From positions 23,598-87,597 of the forward strand of contig CAMUZS010000003.1 of assembly GCA_947165285.1 (NCBI GenBank): a stretch of 64,000 nucleotides of DNA, in the 5' to 3' direction. Positions 24,386 to 34,564 of this stretch are shown here, one piece after another. The notes under the pieces were generated by a model that made no database searches, was not told where the DNA came from, and saw only the letters and a list, made by a program, of their open reading frames with translations. The DNA is from an uncultured Mycoplasmatota bacterium (GTDB taxonomy: Bacteria > Bacillota_I > Bacilli_A > RF39 > UBA660). The position numbers and the translations under genes were made by a program. Position 1 is the stretch's first letter. Each line of letters begins with the position of its first letter.

Positions 24386-26179
24386 TTAATTCACCTCATC
24401 TCTTAATTTAACAAATTTTTCTAATAAATTATTAAAATAATCTATAGCATTTAAATATAATTCTTCTTTAGCAATATCAATATCCAATATTTTAAAAATA
24501 TCAATTATATCATTATTAGATCCTGCTGATAAGAATTTAATATATTTATTTAACATATCTTTATTACCATTTAATATTTCATTTGAAACAAAAGATGCAA
24601 CTGAAATACAAATAGCATAAGATAATAAATAATAATTCATATAATAATGTGATCTTACTACCCATGATAATTTACTATAATCATCTATATTTACTGCATC
24701 ACCATAATACATTTTTAATGTTTTATTAGTTAACTCATTCATGTAATCTTTTGTTATTAAATTACCATCATTAACATAATTATAAAAATCTATTTCCATT
24801 TTACCTTCTCTTACAGCACCAAATAAATTAGATACTAAAACATCTAAAATATTTTCAATACCTTTTAGTTTTTCCTGCTTTGTTGTAGCATTTTCTGCTA
24901 AATAAGAGGATAATAAACATTCATTAGTAAGAGATGCAACCTCAGCAATTATTGAAGTAACATCACAATATTCTAGTGGATTATTTTCACATATATATTG
25001 ATGATGAACATTATGACCACCTTCATGTATAATAGTAGAAACAGAATTCAAATCATAATTATAACTCATTAAAATTCTTGAATCAAAATCTAGTCCAGAT
25101 AATGAATATCCTCCACTACATTTTCCTGGATAACTTGCATAATCTATATATCTATTTTCAAATATTTTTTTGAAATGATTATAATAATCTTCACCTAAAA
25201 CTTTAATTGATTTTAAACATAATTCTTGAGCTTCTTCAATACTATATTCTTTATCTAATTCAATCATCTCTAAATTAGTATCACATGAATCGAGAGTATC
25301 TAATTTTAAAGTTTCTTTAAAAATATTATAAAACTTTTGTAACTTATCAACATTACTTTCAACAGTTTTTATTAAAGAATCATATGCTTCTTGAGGAATT
25401 TTATAATTAAATAATTTTTCATCCCATGCATCTTTAAAATTATGTAACTTAGAATTTACAATACTTGTTTTAACATGTGAATTTAAAAGAGAAGCAGATA
25501 TAGTTGCATATTGATCTATTACTTTAAAAAATTTATTTCTAACTTCTTTTCTAATATTTTTATTTTTATTTTTTGTTAATCTACGATAATTAGTTGGAGT
25601 AATTTTTTCTTCTTTATCATCAATTTTTATTGTTCCATAATTATGTAATGAATTTAACATAGTTGAAGATAAACTATCATAACTTATAGAAGCATTATTT
25701 AAAGTATTTATTATAATTTCTTTATCTTCTGGTAATACATGTTCTTTTAAACGATAAATATCATCTAACATAGGTTTGTATTCAATTAAATCTTTATTAT
25801 TAAATAAATAATTATATTCATCTTGAGTTAGTGTTAATAATTCTGGAGCAAAAAAAGAACACTTATTAGAATATTCACTTTCTAAATCCTCTATTTTTGT
25901 TAATTTTTGCATATTAGATGAAATACCTAATTCTTGATCATTTATTAGATATGCATATGAAGATAATCTAGTTATTAATGCACATAAATAAATATTATGT
26001 TGTAAAAAATCATATAACTTTTTGCTATCTTTTGTACATCCTTTAAAATTAATAATCTTTTTTAATTCATCCTTAACATGATTAAACTTTTCCTCATATT
26101 CATTATCATCTTTTATAATATCTGTTAAATCCCATTTATACTCTTCTGGAACTTCATTTCTATCTTTAAATATTTGCAT
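24386..26179 (-). CDS. pepF: Oligoendopeptidase F (M3 family)
   Basis: The product is a cytoplasmic zinc peptidase that degrades short peptides. The 597-aa protein has the HExxH site in [12 protein letters not shown] and the family's downstream glutamate region (EVASLTNE). Upstream, CSGGYSLSG matches the M3B pattern. The start chosen is the ATG at 26179 behind GGAGGATTAT. It sits between dnaK and dnaJ on the same strand with one base before dnaJ, so it should share heat-shock transcription. That position is unusual. Confidence 0.95.
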   Translation of the reverse strand: MQIFKDRNEVPEEYKWDLTDIIKDDNEYEEKFNHVKDELKKIINFKGCTKDSKKLYDFLQHNIYLCALITRLSSYAYLINDQELGISSNMQKLTKIEDLESEYSNKCSFFAPELLTLTQDEYNYLFNNKDLIEYKPMLDDIYRLKEHVLPEDKEIIINTLNNASISYDSLSSTMLNSLHNYGTIKIDDKEEKITPTNYRRLTKNKNKNIRKEVRNKFFKVIDQYATISASLLNSHVKTSIVNSKLHNFKDAWDEKLFNYKIPQEAYDSLIKTVESNVDKLQKFYNIFKETLKLDTLDSCDTNLEMIELDKEYSIEEAQELCLKSIKVLGEDYYNHFKKIFENRYIDYASYPGKCSGGYSLSGLDFDSRILMSYNYDLNSVSTIIHEGGHNVHHQYICENNPLEYCDVTSIIAEVASLTNECLLSSYLAENATTKQEKLKGIENILDVLVSNLFGAVREGKMEIDFYNYVNDGNLITKDYMNELTNKTLKMYYGDAVNIDDYSKLSWVVRSHYYMNYYLLSYAICISVASFVSNEILNGNKDMLNKYIKFLSAGSNNDIIDIFKILDIDIAKEELYLNAIDYFNNLLEKFVKLRDEVN

Positions 26180-26201
26180 ATAATCCTCCACACATCAAAG
26201 C

Positions 26202-26233
26202 TAATAAAGAGAGATTTAATCTCTCTTTATTAA
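26202..26233 (-). terminator. Hairpin between dnaK and pepF
   Basis: A long AT-rich perfect stem (TAATAAAGAGAGATT / AATCTCTCTTTATTA) without a clear T-run after it on the minus strand. It may be a partial terminator or an RNA-processing or stability hairpin that raises dnaK over pepF-dnaJ. Confidence 0.6.
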
Positions 26234-26236
26234 ATA

Positions 26237-28069
26237 CTATTTTTCTTCATATTTTGCTTCTTGAACATCGTCTTTTTTTTCATCTTTATTTTCTTCAGTT
26301 GAACTTTGTTCAGTTGTATTTTGATTTGCTTTAGCAGCTTCTTCATATACTTTAGATGCTAAACTTTGAGCAGTACTTTCTAAATCTTTTGTTTTAGCTT
26401 TAATATCTTCAATATCAGTTCCTTCTAAAGATTTTTTTAGATCTGATATTTTATCTTCTGCACTTTTTTTATCATCATCTGATACTTTATCTCCAAGATC
26501 TTTAATTGCTTTTTCAGTTTGGAAAATAATTGAATCAGCTTCGTTTCTTGCATCAGCTTCAGCTTTTCTTTTTTCATCTTCTTCTTTATTAGCTTCTGCT
26601 TCTTTTCTCATTTTTTCAATTTCTTCATCACTTAAATTAGAAGAATTAGAAATAGTTATTGATTGTTCTTTATTAGTTCCTAAATCCTTAGCTGTAACAT
26701 TAACAATACCATTTGCATCAATATCAAATTTTACTTCAATTTGTGGAACACCACGTGGTGCTGGTGGAATATTTGAAAGTTGGAAATTACCAAGTGTTTT
26801 ATTATCACTAGCCATTGGTCTTTCACCTTGAAGTACATGAATATCTACAGCTGGTTGATTATCTGCAGCAGTAGAAAATACTTGTGATTTTGAAGTTGGA
26901 ATTGTTGTATTTCTTGGAATTAATACAGTCATAACATTTCCCATTGTTTCTAATCCTAAAGATAAAGGAGTAACATCTAAAAGTACTAAATCATCTACTT
27001 CACCAGTTAAAACACCACCTTGAATAGCAGCACCCATTGCTACAGCTTCATCTGGATTTATTTCCTTTGATGGTTCTTTTCCTAATTCTTTTTTAACTAA
27101 TTCTTGAATATATGGAATACGAGTTGATCCACCAACAAGTAATACTTTATCTATATCTGAATTTTTTAAATTTGCATCTTTTAATGCATTTCTAACAGAA
27201 TCTAAAGTAGAATCAAATAACTCTCTATTTAATTCTTCAAACTTAGCTCTTGTTAAAGTTACATCTAAATGAAGTGGTCCATCTTCTCCTTGAGATATAA
27301 ATGGAATAGAAATTTGTGCAGTTGTCATACCAGATAAATCTTTTTTAGCTTTTTCTGCAGCATCTTTAATTCTTTGCATTGCCATTTTATCTTTAGATAA
27401 ATCTACACCATTTTCTTTTTTGAATTCTGATACTAAATAATCCATTACAGATTTATCAAAATCATCTCCACCTAAGTGATTATTTCCAGATGTTGATTTA
27501 ACTTCAAATACACCATCTCCTAATTCAAGGATAGAAACATCAAATGTTCCTCCACCTAAATCATAAACTAAAACTGTATGAGCATTTTCTTGTTTATCAA
27601 TACCATATGCAAGAGCAGATGCTGTAGGTTCATTAATAATTCTTTTAACATCAAGTCCTGCAATTTTACCTGCATTTTTAGTTGCTTGTCTTTGAGCATC
27701 ATTAAAATATGCTGGAACAGTAATAACTGCTTCACTTACTTTTTGTCCTAAATAACTTTCAGCACTTTCTTTTAAATTCATTAAAATTTTAGCTGATATT
27801 TCTTCTGGAGTATATTCTTTTCCATTAACACTTACTTTTTCAGAAGTACCCATTTTTCTTTTAATTGATGAAACAGTATTATCAACATTAGTAACTGCTT
27901 GTCTTTTAGCAGTTTCACCAACTAATTCTTCTCCATCTTTTTTTATTGCAAACACAGATGGTGTTGTTCTATTACCTTCTTTATTAGCTATAACGTGAGC
28001 TTCCCCACCTTCAAGTACAGATACACACGAATTTGTTGTACCTAAATCAATTCCTATAATTTTTCCCAT
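26237..28069 (-). CDS. dnaK: Chaperone protein DnaK (Hsp70)
   Basis: DnaK is the ATP-dependent Hsp70. The 610-aa product has [12 protein letters not shown] at the N-terminus, [12 protein letters not shown] for phosphate binding, and VGGSTRIP and [12 protein letters not shown] in the ATPase domain. The substrate domain contains ERPMASDN and a Lys/Glu-rich lid. The length is typical of Gram-positive DnaK. A GAAAGGAATG ribosome binding site precedes the ATG. Operon order is hrcA-grpE-dnaK-pepF-dnaJ. Confidence 0.99.
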   Translation of the reverse strand: MGKIIGIDLGTTNSCVSVLEGGEAHVIANKEGNRTTPSVFAIKKDGEELVGETAKRQAVTNVDNTVSSIKRKMGTSEKVSVNGKEYTPEEISAKILMNLKESAESYLGQKVSEAVITVPAYFNDAQRQATKNAGKIAGLDVKRIINEPTASALAYGIDKQENAHTVLVYDLGGGTFDVSILELGDGVFEVKSTSGNNHLGGDDFDKSVMDYLVSEFKKENGVDLSKDKMAMQRIKDAAEKAKKDLSGMTTAQISIPFISQGEDGPLHLDVTLTRAKFEELNRELFDSTLDSVRNALKDANLKNSDIDKVLLVGGSTRIPYIQELVKKELGKEPSKEINPDEAVAMGAAIQGGVLTGEVDDLVLLDVTPLSLGLETMGNVMTVLIPRNTTIPTSKSQVFSTAADNQPAVDIHVLQGERPMASDNKTLGNFQLSNIPPAPRGVPQIEVKFDIDANGIVNVTAKDLGTNKEQSITISNSSNLSDEEIEKMRKEAEANKEEDEKRKAEADARNEADSIIFQTEKAIKDLGDKVSDDDKKSAEDKISDLKKSLEGTDIEDIKAKTKDLESTAQSLASKVYEEAAKANQNTTEQSSTEENKDEKKDDVQEAKYEEK

Positions 28070-28090
28070 AATTAATCATTCCTTTCAAAT

Positions 28091-28639
28091 TTATTCAGAC
28101 ACCTTTACAAAAGCATGTCTTATAATCTTATCTTTATATATATATCCTTTTTGTAGTACTATTAAAACATAATTTGGATCAACTCCATCAACATGTTCTG
28201 TCATAATAGCCTCCATAGTATTTGGATCAAATTCTTTATCTTGACAATCTACTTCTTTAACACCAATACTTTCTAAAATATTTAACATATTAGTATAAAT
28301 CATTTTATAACCCTCTAAATATTTTTCATTTACTGATGTATCCATAGCAATTGCTCTTTCAAAATTATCCACTATTGGAAGTAATTTTTTTATCAAATCA
28401 ATTCCCTCATATTTTAAAGCATTAGCCATTTCATCACTGTGTCTTTTACCAATATTTTGAATTTCAGCAGATAATCTTAAAACCTTATCTGTTAATTCTT
28501 TATTTTGATCTTTTAATTTTTTTAATTCATTATTATCTTTTTTATTTTTCTTATTCTTTTCTTCATTACATGAACAAGTACTACCACAATCACAATTTTG
28601 ACCACATTTACATTCATGTTCTTTATTTTTCTTTTCCAT
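28091..28639 (-). CDS. grpE: GrpE nucleotide exchange factor with a Cys-rich N-terminus
   Basis: GrpE releases ADP from DnaK. The 182-aa product has the long coiled coil (about 38-85) and the C-terminal beta domain with FDPNTMEAIMTE and VLQKGYIYKDKIIRHAFVKV, all family hallmarks. The first 25 residues carry six Cys at positions 10, 12, 16, 18, 22 and 24, a regular CxC-x3-CxC-x3-CxC pattern that looks metal-binding. This is not part of the classical GrpE fold. The ATG follows AAGGAGGCATAAA. The stop of hrcA is 1 base upstream. Confidence 0.96.
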   Translation of the reverse strand: MEKKNKEHECKCGQNCDCGSTCSCNEEKNKKNKKDNNELKKLKDQNKELTDKVLRLSAEIQNIGKRHSDEMANALKYEGIDLIKKLLPIVDNFERAIAMDTSVNEKYLEGYKMIYTNMLNILESIGVKEVDCQDKEFDPNTMEAIMTEHVDGVDPNYVLIVLQKGYIYKDKIIRHAFVKVSE

Positions 28640-28640
28640 T

Positions 28641-29639
28641 TTATGCCTCCTTATCTGTTAAATTATCACTTATATATTTTAATATTGCTATAACTTTATC
28701 ATATTCCATTCTCTTAGGACCAATAACAGCGATAGTTCCTTCTTCACCATTTTTATGATAAGTTGTTTTAATAACCGTTACATCCTTATCAAATTCATTT
28801 TCATCACCAATATAAACTTTAATACCACTATCATTACTTTCTATTTTTTTAATCATTTTTTCATCTTCGAATTTACTTAAAATCCTTTTAATATCTTCAT
28901 TATTTTGAAATTCTCTTTGATGAAGTAATTTGATTTGTCCAGACATATGAACATTTGTAGTATTTTTAGCAAAGTCATTAAATGCATCATAAAATATTGA
29001 ATATACTTGTTCATATTGTTTTACCTTTTTAGCAATAATAGGTTTAATATCAAATTCAAGTCTTTGAGAAACTTCATTTATTGGTGTTCCTATTAACATC
29101 TTGTTAATAATTTCAGATGTTTTAACAACTTCTTCTATTAAAGTATTTTCAGGTAAAGTAAATTGTTTATTTTCAACTATACCTTTATCAGTACAAACAA
29201 GGGCAACTATTTTATTATCTTGAAGTGGAATAATACTAACTTGTTGTAATGAATTATCCTTTGAACTACTTCCAAGAATAATTGAAGTATAATTTGTAAT
29301 ATCACTAATTATCTCAACACATTTTTCAATTGCATCACTTACTTCAAGTTCTCTGTTTGAAAAAATTGTTTGTAATTTTAAAACGTCCTCTCCAGTCAAT
29401 TCCTTAGGTTTCATTAAATTATCTACATAAAATTTATAACCTTCTTCAGATGGAATTCTACCACTAGAAATATGGTTTTTTTCAATATATCCCAAACTTT
29501 CTAAAGCAGACATCTCATTTCTAATTGTAGCAGATGAACAATTAAATTTTTTACAAAGAGATTTAGATCCAACTGGAACAGCTGTTTTAATATAGCTTTC
29601 AACAATTGCTTTTAATAGATCTTTTTGTCTATCATTCAA
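28641..29639 (-). CDS. hrcA: Heat-inducible transcription repressor HrcA
   Basis: HrcA binds CIRCE operators and represses chaperone genes until heat stress. The 332-aa product has an N-terminal winged helix (SKSLCKKFNCSSATIRNEMS, about residues 24-43), a GAF-like middle and a C-terminal GPKRMEYDKVI block. Two CIRCE-like inverted repeats and a sigma-A promoter lie directly upstream, so the operon is autoregulated. A GAGGTGATATTC ribosome binding site precedes the start. Confidence 0.97.
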   Translation of the reverse strand: MNDRQKDLLKAIVESYIKTAVPVGSKSLCKKFNCSSATIRNEMSALESLGYIEKNHISSGRIPSEEGYKFYVDNLMKPKELTGEDVLKLQTIFSNRELEVSDAIEKCVEIISDITNYTSIILGSSSKDNSLQQVSIIPLQDNKIVALVCTDKGIVENKQFTLPENTLIEEVVKTSEIINKMLIGTPINEVSQRLEFDIKPIIAKKVKQYEQVYSIFYDAFNDFAKNTTNVHMSGQIKLLHQREFQNNEDIKRILSKFEDEKMIKKIESNDSGIKVYIGDENEFDKDVTVIKTTYHKNGEEGTIAVIGPKRMEYDKVIAILKYISDNLTDKEA

Positions 29640-29653
29640 AGAATATCACCTCT

Positions 29654-29680
29654 TTAGCACTCACTTTTTTTAAATGCTAA
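29654..29680. promoter_or_regulatory. CIRCE operator 1
   Basis: TTAGCACTC, 9 bases, AAATGCTAA: the left arm is a perfect CIRCE half and the right arm has two mismatches to GAGTGCTAA. It lies between the promoter and the hrcA start, where bound HrcA would block transcription. Confidence 0.88.
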
Positions 29681-29684
29681 CACT

Positions 29685-29713
29685 ATATTACTATTATATT
29701 TAGCACTTGTCAA
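29685..29713 (-). promoter_or_regulatory. Sigma-A promoter of the hrcA operon
   Basis: On the minus strand TTGACA, a 17-base spacer and TAATAT. The -35 box overlaps the second CIRCE element. Confidence 0.8.
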
Positions 29714-29727
29714 TATATGAGTGCTAA
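29700..29727. promoter_or_regulatory. CIRCE operator 2 (10-base spacer)
   Basis: TTAGCACTT, 10 bases, GAGTGCTAA. One mismatch in the left arm, and the spacer is one base longer than the canonical nine. It overlaps the -35 box of the hrcA promoter. Confidence 0.8.
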
Positions 29728-29805
29728 TATTTTACTTTTTTTTCACTTGCCTTTACACACATATATATTGTATAATTAGTAAGAATAGATAAGTGGGTGA
29801 AAAAA

Positions 29806-31134
29806 GTGAATAATCAATTATACAATCCAAATAATAACGTTTATAAAAACTATGATTATGATAATATTCCCATAGTTGATTTAGTAAATGAAATAATTCA
29901 TGATGCATTCAAAAGAAGAGCATCAGATATTCACTTTGACCCTACTGAAGACGTACTTTATGTAAGAATAAGAATAGATGGTGAATTAATACTTTATGCC
30001 ACAGTTCCAAATATAGTTAAGAAAAATTTGTTAACTCGTATAAAAATAATATCTGGAATGAATATTACAGAAACAAGATTACCTCAAGATGGTGCAATAA
30101 AAATCGAATATGAAGGAAAACCAATCGATATGCGTGTTTCTTCTCTTCCAACTGTAGATGGTGAAAAAATCGTTATTCGTATTTTAGATTATTCAAGAAG
30201 TTTAGAAGGTTTAGAAACATTAGGTTTTACAAATTATAATTTAAATGTTATAAATAAAATGCTTCAAACGCCAAATGGTATAATTTTAGTTACAGGAGCT
30301 ACAGGTTCTGGTAAGTCTACTACAGTATATTCAATGTTACAAAAATTAAATAAAGAAAAAACAAATATTATAACAGTCGAAGATCCCGTAGAAATGAAAA
30401 TAATGGGTCTTAACCAAGTACAAGTAATGGCTGATATAGGTTTAACTTTTGCCAACACTTTAAGAAGTATTTTAAGACAAGACCCTGATATTATAATGAT
30501 TGGTGAAATTAGAGATGATGAAACCGCAAGAATTGCTGTTCGTGCTTCTATTACAGGACATTTAGTTCTTTCTACAATACATACTAATAATTCACTTAAT
30601 ACAATTGAAAGATTACTTGACATGGATGTTGAAAGATATCTTCTTGGAACTGCACTAACTGGAATTGTATCGCAAAGACTTGCTAAAAGATTATGCCCAA
30701 AATGTAGAAAAGCCAGAGCATTAACTAATTATGAAAAAATAGTTTTTAAAAAAGCATTAAAAACAGAAATAAAAAACATATATGATCCTGTTGGATGTGA
30801 CGAATGTATAGGTGGATATTTAGGACGTATTCCAATTCACGAAGTATTAGAAATATCTCAAGAAATAAGAGATGCTATAGTTAATAACGTAAGAAAAGAT
30901 AAATTAAGAGAATTAGTATATCAAAAATCAAATGTTCAAACAATTTTACAAGATGGTTTATTAAAAGTAGCTAATGGTTTAACATCATTCGAAGAAATTA
31001 TAAGATTAATTGATATTGAAGAAGATTTTGGCGATTCAGAAAGTGAAATTAAAAATGCCCTACTTGGTAAAACTAATGAAGAAAATGTTACTGAAACAAA
31101 ACAAAACACAAAAGCAAATGTTGAAGTATTATAA
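29806..31134 (+). CDS. pilB: Type IV pilus assembly ATPase (PilB/GspE family)
   Basis: The product powers pilus or pseudopilus extension at the cytoplasmic face. The 442-aa protein has Walker A GATGSGKSTT, Walker B DPDIIMIGEIRD, a His-box region (TGHLVLSTIHTN) and a zinc tetracysteine (CPKCRK ... CDECIGG). The N-terminal part is shorter than in PilB with full N1 domains, closer to ComGA/GspE core proteins. The start is probably the GTG at 29806 behind GGGTGA; a GTG at 29797 lies within that ribosome binding site. It is convergent with pilD-pilC. Confidence 0.95.
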   Translation: MNNQLYNPNNNVYKNYDYDNIPIVDLVNEIIHDAFKRRASDIHFDPTEDVLYVRIRIDGELILYATVPNIVKKNLLTRIKIISGMNITETRLPQDGAIKIEYEGKPIDMRVSSLPTVDGEKIVIRILDYSRSLEGLETLGFTNYNLNVINKMLQTPNGIILVTGATGSGKSTTVYSMLQKLNKEKTNIITVEDPVEMKIMGLNQVQVMADIGLTFANTLRSILRQDPDIIMIGEIRDDETARIAVRASITGHLVLSTIHTNNSLNTIERLLDMDVERYLLGTALTGIVSQRLAKRLCPKCRKARALTNYEKIVFKKALKTEIKNIYDPVGCDECIGGYLGRIPIHEVLEISQEIRDAIVNNVRKDKLRELVYQKSNVQTILQDGLLKVANGLTSFEEIIRLIDIEEDFGDSESEIKNALLGKTNEENVTETKQNTKANVEVL

Positions 31135-31160
31135 AAGAGTGATAAAAATCACTCTTTTAA
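31133..31160. terminator. Bidirectional terminator
   Basis: AAAAGAGTGA / TCACTCTTTT with a 5-base loop lies between the convergent pilB and pilD. Confidence 0.8.
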
Positions 31161-31918
31161 CTTGCTAAAAATAATAAATTAATAAAATTACTAATTTGAT
31201 CCATAAAAATAAAATTAATAAATACTGCGCCAATTAAAAATGGACCATAAGGAACTTCCTTTTCTTTTTTTCTATTAATATAATAAAGTGCATAAGGTAA
31301 AGCTAAAAAAGATCCTATTATAAAAGCACAAAAGCCAAGTCGTAATCCAAGCACTACTCCTATAAAAATAGCTAATTTTACATCTCCCCATCCAAGAGAC
31401 TCTTTTTTAAATACTTTATCACCTATTTTTTTAACTAATAACATAAATATAAATAAAATTATTCCAGATAAAACAGAATTTATAAAAGCATTAAATCCAA
31501 AATAAATAAACTTTAAAATTATTATAGCTACAATACCAATGAATAAAGGACCATCTAAAATTACTAAATATTTAAAATCACTTATAAATATTATTATCAT
31601 TAAAGATGAAATTATTAAGAAAGCAAATAATTCATAACTAAAATTATATAAATAAAATCCTAATCCAAATAATATTCCAGTACATAATTCAACAATAATA
31701 TTTAATTTAGATATATTCTTTTTACAACCACAACATTTTCCCTTTAAAAAAATATAAGAAATTACAGGAATTAATTCATAAAATTTTAACTTTTTTTTAC
31801 AATTATCACAATGTGATGGAGGAGTCAAAATAGATTCCTCTTTTGGTAATCTAGTAGCCAATACTAGATAAAAAGATCCCATACACAATCCTAATATTGT
31901 AAATAATACAATATACAT
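31157..31918 (-). CDS. pilD: Prepilin peptidase (type IV leader peptidase)
   Basis: The product cuts and N-methylates prepilins in the membrane. The 253-aa protein has the N-terminal GSFYLVLATRLP motif, two zinc-type CxxC pairs (HCDNCKKK and CCGCKKN) and several membrane helices. The two catalytic Asp lie in FISDFKYLVILD and GWGDVKLAIFIG. The length and the presence of the N-terminal domain indicate a bifunctional peptidase/methylase. The ATG at 31918 follows GGGGTGATTTTG, which overlaps the end of pilC. Confidence 0.95.
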   Translation of the reverse strand: MYIVLFTILGLCMGSFYLVLATRLPKEESILTPPSHCDNCKKKLKFYELIPVISYIFLKGKCCGCKKNISKLNIIVELCTGILFGLGFYLYNFSYELFAFLIISSLMIIIFISDFKYLVILDGPLFIGIVAIIILKFIYFGFNAFINSVLSGIILFIFMLLVKKIGDKVFKKESLGWGDVKLAIFIGVVLGLRLGFCAFIIGSFLALPYALYYINRKKEKEVPYGPFLIGAVFINFIFMDQISNFINLLFLAS

Positions 31919-31923
31919 CAAAA

Positions 31924-33594
31924 TCACCCCATCGAAATCTTTTCATACATATCAAACATAGGAACAATAACTGCTATTAAAATAGCTCCTACAATTACTG
32001 CCAAAGTAGCAATTAATATTGGTTCTATTAAACTCTTTAAACTTGATACTAAAGCATGATGTTGTTCTTGATAAAACAACGCAACCTTTGTCATCATTTC
32101 AGATAATTGACCAGTAGATTCACCTGTAACAATCATATGATATGCAACATCTGGAACTGCCCATTTATCTTTAAATGCTTCTGATATTCTATCTCCAACT
32201 TCAATATTTTTTACAGTATTTTGCATTATTTCTTTATAAATTTCATTACTAGTTATCTTACCTAAAATTTCAACACTTTCAGTTATATTAACATTATTTT
32301 TCAAAAGAGATGAAAAAGTCTTAGAAAAAATAACCATTTCTTTATAAATAATAATCTTTCCAAAAACAGGAGTTTTCATAAAAATAATTTGTAAAAATTT
32401 TCTAATTGGTTTTACATTTTTATATAACATCACAATAACAAAAATTATAACAATAATAACTAGTAATATTGATATAAAATATGATTGTAAAAATTGACTT
32501 AATTTTAATAAAAATAATGTTAAACCTGAAACTCTAACTTCCATTGATTCATAAATTTCACTAAATTGAGGAACAACATACAACATAATAAAAGTAATTA
32601 CACCAAATGCAAAAACAGTTACTATTGCTGGATAAGTCATTGCACTCATCATTTCTTTTCTAGTTGTTTCAACATCAGTATAATAATTAACCATATCATC
32701 TAATGTTTCTTCAAGTTCTCCAGTTGCTTCAGCTGCCTTTAACATATTAATTAAAAGTGGTGGAAAAACATTTCCTTGTTTTTCTAAAGCTTCAGAAAAA
32801 GAATTACCCATTGTAAGTTCATATACAATTGATTGATAAATACCCAATTTATTTTTATCTTTACCTACTTGATTAATTAATATCTTCATTGAATCAGATA
32901 AAGTAATACCTGCTTTAACATAAGTTGCAAGTTGAGTTAACCAAAAGATAAGATCCTTATTTTTCATTCTTCTAGAACCAAATACTGATTCACCATATAA
33001 AAAATCTATCCACTTATTATTTTCAATATAATAAGGTTCATAACCTTCATTAAGTAAGAAAGCATTTATATCCATTTTAGAAAATCCAAATAATCTTCCA
33101 CTAACTAATTTACCACTTTTTGTTTTTGCTTTATATACATAAACAACTGCTTTATTTTCCCTTTTAATTTCAGAATTATTTAATTCATTTAATAATTTTT
33201 GTTTTGATTTTTCTATTTTAGCAGCCTTACTTTTGGAAATCTTTTTAACTTTATTTCCACCTATATCACTATTTAAAACTGCCCATAATTTTTCAGAAAA
33301 TGATTTCTTTTCCTCTTTTTTTTCTGGAATAGTCAATGTTTCAACATCACTTTCTTCTTTATTATCAATGATTTTGATATTATCATTTTTTATTTCTTTA
33401 TTACTAACAACATTATTAGTATTCAAATCTGGTTTAATAGTATCCATTTTTTTATTTTTATTTTTTGAAAACATAGTAAATGGAAATTTAATTACATCAA
33501 ATGCATATTTAAATATCATAGCAAAAGCAAGAAAAAATTCTTTAATAAAATTGGATTTTTTCTCTTTATTAATATTATTACCCTTTTTATCCAT
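31924..33594 (-). CDS. pilC: Type IV pilus inner membrane platform protein PilC/GspF
   Basis: The product is the membrane platform of the pilus machine. The 556-aa protein has two T2SSF domains (about 215-340 and 420-545), each followed by membrane helices. Typical blocks are FWLTQLATYVKAGITLSDS in the first and FSKTFSSLLKNNVNITESV in the second. About 150 residues of Lys/Glu-rich sequence at the N-terminus, containing one hydrophobic patch, extend it beyond the usual 400 aa. The ATG at 33594 follows GGAGTGCGTATT. It is translationally linked to pilD. Confidence 0.93.
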   Translation of the reverse strand: MDKKGNNINKEKKSNFIKEFFLAFAMIFKYAFDVIKFPFTMFSKNKNKKMDTIKPDLNTNNVVSNKEIKNDNIKIIDNKEESDVETLTIPEKKEEKKSFSEKLWAVLNSDIGGNKVKKISKSKAAKIEKSKQKLLNELNNSEIKRENKAVVYVYKAKTKSGKLVSGRLFGFSKMDINAFLLNEGYEPYYIENNKWIDFLYGESVFGSRRMKNKDLIFWLTQLATYVKAGITLSDSMKILINQVGKDKNKLGIYQSIVYELTMGNSFSEALEKQGNVFPPLLINMLKAAEATGELEETLDDMVNYYTDVETTRKEMMSAMTYPAIVTVFAFGVITFIMLYVVPQFSEIYESMEVRVSGLTLFLLKLSQFLQSYFISILLVIIVIIFVIVMLYKNVKPIRKFLQIIFMKTPVFGKIIIYKEMVIFSKTFSSLLKNNVNITESVEILGKITSNEIYKEIMQNTVKNIEVGDRISEAFKDKWAVPDVAYHMIVTGESTGQLSEMMTKVALFYQEQHHALVSSLKSLIEPILIATLAVIVGAILIAVIVPMFDMYEKISMG

Positions 33595-33649
33595 AATACG
33601 CACTCCTAGTCTATAACAAAATTATAACATAAATAAACAAATATTTACA

Positions 33650-33688
33650 CAAAAAAATAAAGTGTTTACTTTACTTCGTAAACACTTA
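33650..33688 (-). terminator. Terminator of the rplU-prp-rpmA operon
   Basis: On the minus strand AAGTGTTTAC / GTAAACACTT with an 8-base loop and a T-run overlaps the end of rpmA. Confidence 0.85.
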
Positions 33689-33953
33689 CTTGTTTTTTAT
33701 CTTTACCTACACGTTCATATTTAACAACACCAGTTATTTTAGCAAATAAAGTATCGTCACTTCCTTTACCTACATTAATTCCTGGATATATTTTAGTTCC
33801 TCTTTGACGATAAATAATTGAACCAGCACTTATAGTTTGACCATCAGCAGCTTTTGCACCAAGTCTTCTACCAGCAGAATCTCTACCGTTTTGAGTACTA
33901 GATTGACCTTTTTTATGAGCGAATAATTGAATATTTAACTTTAAAAAATTCAT
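33666..33953 (-). CDS. rpmA: 50S ribosomal protein L27 with cleavable N-terminal extension
   Basis: L27 reaches the peptidyl-transferase centre. The 95-aa product starts [11 protein letters not shown], the Firmicutes extension removed by the protease Prp between Phe11 and Ala12 to give the functional AHKKG N-terminus. The body [16 protein letters not shown] and [13 protein letters not shown] is typical. A TAGGAGG ribosome binding site precedes the ATG. The prp gene lies just upstream in the same operon. Confidence 0.98.
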   Translation of the reverse strand: MNFLKLNIQLFAHKKGQSSTQNGRDSAGRRLGAKAADGQTISAGSIIYRQRGTKIYPGINVGKGSDDTLFAKITGVVKYERVGKDKKQVSVYEVK

Positions 33954-33956
33954 GTT

Positions 33957-34256
33957 CTAACCTCCTATTTTAATATTATCTGGATAACTTAAAGCAAGTT
34001 CTTCTAACATTTTTAACATTGTTTCTAATAATTTACTTGCCATTTCATTATCTATATTAGTAATTAAAATAAAGCCATCATTTACATCATATTTTATTGC
34101 ATTTTTATCAAGAGTGATTATATCATTTATTGTTGTTGTTACAATTGATGATACAGCACTACATACAATATCCTTTCCTATGATATCAAATCCTGAATGT
34201 CCATTTATTTTAACTTCATTAATTAATTCATTTTTTTTAAAACTTACTTTTATCAT
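33957..34256 (-). CDS. prp: Ribosomal-processing cysteine protease Prp
   Basis: Prp removes the N-terminal extension of L27 and is essential where that extension exists. The 99-aa product shows the catalytic pair: His in KINGHSGFD and Cys in DIVCSAVSSI, with the family's small alpha/beta layout. It sits between rplU and rpmA, 2 bases after rplU, the standard order in Firmicutes. No strong ribosome binding site is seen; translation is probably coupled to rplU. Confidence 0.95.
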   Translation of the reverse strand: MIKVSFKKNELINEVKINGHSGFDIIGKDIVCSAVSSIVTTTINDIITLDKNAIKYDVNDGFILITNIDNEMASKLLETMLKMLEELALSYPDNIKIGG

Positions 34257-34258
34257 AA

Positions 34259-34558
34259 TTATTTAACAATCTTTTTAATAGTTAATTTAGTATATGGTTG
34301 TCTATGTCCTTGTTTTTTACGATTTTTCTTTTTAGGAACATATCTAAATACTGTAATTTTTCTTTGTTTACCATGACGTTCAACTTCAGCAACAACACTT
34401 GCACCATCAACATAAGGTGCACCAACTACATCATCAACCATTAAAACATTTTTAAAAGTTACTTCCTTTTTTTCAGGTGTATCCAATTTTTCAACATAAA
34501 TAACGTCACCTTCAGTAACTACATATTGTTTGCCACCTGTAGTAAATATAGCTTTCAT
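34259..34558 (-). CDS. rplU: 50S ribosomal protein L21
   Basis: L21 binds 23S rRNA in the large subunit. The 99-aa product starts [18 protein letters not shown] and has the C-terminal [19 protein letters not shown] block. The start chosen is the ATG at 34558, 7 bases after AAGGAGG; another ATG two codons upstream is too close to it. A structured leader and a sigma-A promoter precede it. Confidence 0.98.
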   Translation of the reverse strand: MKAIFTTGGKQYVVTEGDVIYVEKLDTPEKKEVTFKNVLMVDDVVGAPYVDGASVVAEVERHGKQRKITVFRYVPKKKNRKKQGHRQPYTKLTIKKIVK

Positions 34559-34564
34559 TTTCAT

